5,523 nt of DNA from Oligoflexia bacterium (GTDB taxonomy: Bacteria > Bdellovibrionota > JAFGOL01): contig JAFGOL010000199.1 of assembly GCA_016926495.1 (NCBI GenBank), forward strand, positions 1 through 5,523. Reading direction: 5' to 3'. The notes beneath the pieces were generated by a model that made no database searches, was not told where the DNA came from, and was given only the letters and a program-made list of their open reading frames with translations. This document shows, one piece after another, positions 4,769 to 5,523 of this stretch. Numbering within the stretch: the first letter of the stretch is position 1; each line of letters starts with the position of its first letter. The position numbers and the translations under genes were made by a program.

Positions 4769-5523
4769 CTATCTTCCCTCCTTCATCATTTCTATCGAAT
4801 CCAATAAACCCTTTGACAGTTCCCTGGGCGTAAAGTTGTATTCCCTGTAAAACCTCTGGGAATTAAGAGTTAGGTCCTTCCCCCTGAGGGCAAGCATCCG
4901 GGGATCCTTGATCTGATGCTCCATTACCGGCATGGACTCGACTCCCATCAGCCTGGAAAACATTAAACCCACATCATAATCCGTTGTTTTTTCCTTTCCG
5001 CCTATATTGTATACAAGGTATCTGGGTTTTTGCTGCATGATCCTGTGTATTACTTCGGCAAGGTCCTTTACATATATATGTGACCTGTAAAGATCAGATA
5101 TGAGTTGCACAGGTTCCTTTTTTAACATGGCCGCGCATATCCTGTTGAGGTAAGTCTGGTTTCTGGCGTTGCCGAGTCCGTACACGCTGGATATCCTGAG
5201 TATCGTCGATCTTGAACTGTACTTGGCTGTCAGTATTTCAGCGGATTTTTTACTTCTGCCAAAAGCGGTGGTGGGCATAAGCTTGTCATTTTCAACGAAG
5301 TTGCCTTTTACACCGTTAAATACTTCCCCGGACGAAAGCAGGATAAACCTGCTGGGTACCACTTCGGCCAATCCGATGAGATACCTGCAGATATTCGCGT
5401 TTATATCATCGCAAATCTTGGGATTGCTCTGGCAATAGGAGAAATCGTTTACGCCGGCGGCGTTAATAATAAACGCGGGCTTGATTCTCTTTATGAGCTT
5501 TGCCATTGTTTCCTGGGCGAATA
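4769..5523 (-). CDS. Extended SDR, RmlD/NAD-dependent epimerase-like, N-terminus outside the window
   Basis: The frame continues upstream of the Met at 5506 (residues F-A-Q-E-T precede it) to the window edge, so that Met is internal and the GxxGxxG nucleotide-binding start is missing. Numbering from that Met over 245 residues: IIN-AAGVNDF (13-22) matches the RmlD 'INAAAYT' strand, FILLSSGEVFNG (54-65) the Ser/Thr active-site strand, PTTAFGRSKKSAE (78-90) the YxxxK motif, LRISSVYG (103-110), YRSHIYVKDLAEVI (140-153), and YNIGGKEKTT (166-175). The catalytic Tyr is replaced by Phe82 (codon TTT, 5263-5261) while Lys86 is kept. Family members reduce, epimerise or dehydrate nucleotide sugars such as dTDP-4-keto-rhamnose for surface polysaccharides; the actual substrate is unknown. 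With Phe at this position, normal SDR proton transfer is doubtful. The stop is TAG (4771-4769). Confidence 0.87.
   Translation of the reverse strand, partial: FAQETMAKLIKRIKPAFIINAAGVNDFSYCQSNPKICDDINANICRYLIGLAEVVPSRFILLSSGEVFNGVKGNFVENDKLMPTTAFGRSKKSAEILTAKYSSRSTILRISSVYGLGNARNQTYLNRICAAMLKKEPVQLISDLYRSHIYVKDLAEVIHRIMQQKPRYLVYNIGGKEKTTDYDVGLMFSRLMGVESMPVMEHQIKDPRMLALRGKDLTLNSQRFYREYNFTPRELSKGLLDSIEMMKEGR

Noticed and set aside
5504..5506. ATG at 5506 as the true start of the SDR gene
   Set aside because: The frame continues upstream with family-like residues, and starting here would remove the Rossmann nucleotide-binding motif. There is no good ribosome-binding site at the right distance.
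1..5523. Insertion sequences, CRISPR arrays, tRNA or rRNA genes, defence islands
   Set aside because: No transposase, spaced direct repeats, cloverleaf or rRNA sequence was recognised by eye. The only accessory-type module seen is the toxin-antitoxin pair.

Overview
This window is bacterial chromosomal DNA: densely packed genes, good Shine-Dalgarno sites, short overlaps, and no rRNA, tRNA, CRISPR or transposase. The phylum cannot be fixed from sequence alone. A class 1B (PyrK-dependent) dihydroorotate dehydrogenase, a Flp/TadE-type prepilin-like N-terminus and an extended SDR sugar-nucleotide-type enzyme would fit an anaerobic or deep-branching lineage, perhaps with a Gram-negative envelope. 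That is inference only.

Layout. (1) Positions 1-503, plus strand: the 3' part of a RelE/ParE-family toxin gene, overlapping by one base (TAATG) a complete Phd/YefM-family antitoxin gene, so this is a toxin-first type II toxin-antitoxin pair. (2) 510-1565, minus: a four-helix membrane protein carrying a degenerate class III nucleotide-cyclase domain. (3) 1618-2415, plus: a protein with a Flp-prepilin-like N-terminus, a long charged Gly/Glu/Arg-rich middle and a C-terminal membrane anchor with a basic tail. It is divergent from (2) across 52 bp. (4) 2416-4504, minus: a tightly overlapping rimI-pyrK-pyrD operon. (5) 4505-4768: an AT-rich intergenic stretch holding hairpins and a good plus-strand intrinsic terminator that belongs to no visible gene. 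It may be the end of a small RNA. (6) 4769-5523, minus: the C-terminal part of an extended SDR (RmlD/epimerase-like) gene that runs off the window.

How the genes work together. pyrK and pyrD encode the two subunits of an NAD-linked dihydroorotate dehydrogenase for pyrimidine synthesis. rimI, upstream, is a ribosomal-protein acetyltransferase homologue that appears only to share transcription with them. Toxin and antitoxin form a self-contained stability or stress module. The divergent cyclase-like and prepilin-like membrane proteins are the least explained part of the window and could be functionally linked, but only their adjacency supports that. The most unusual observations are the double-anchored prepilin-like protein, a cyclase domain that keeps its metal aspartates but has lost its transition-state residues, a catalytic Tyr-to-Phe change in the SDR enzyme, and the orphan terminator.
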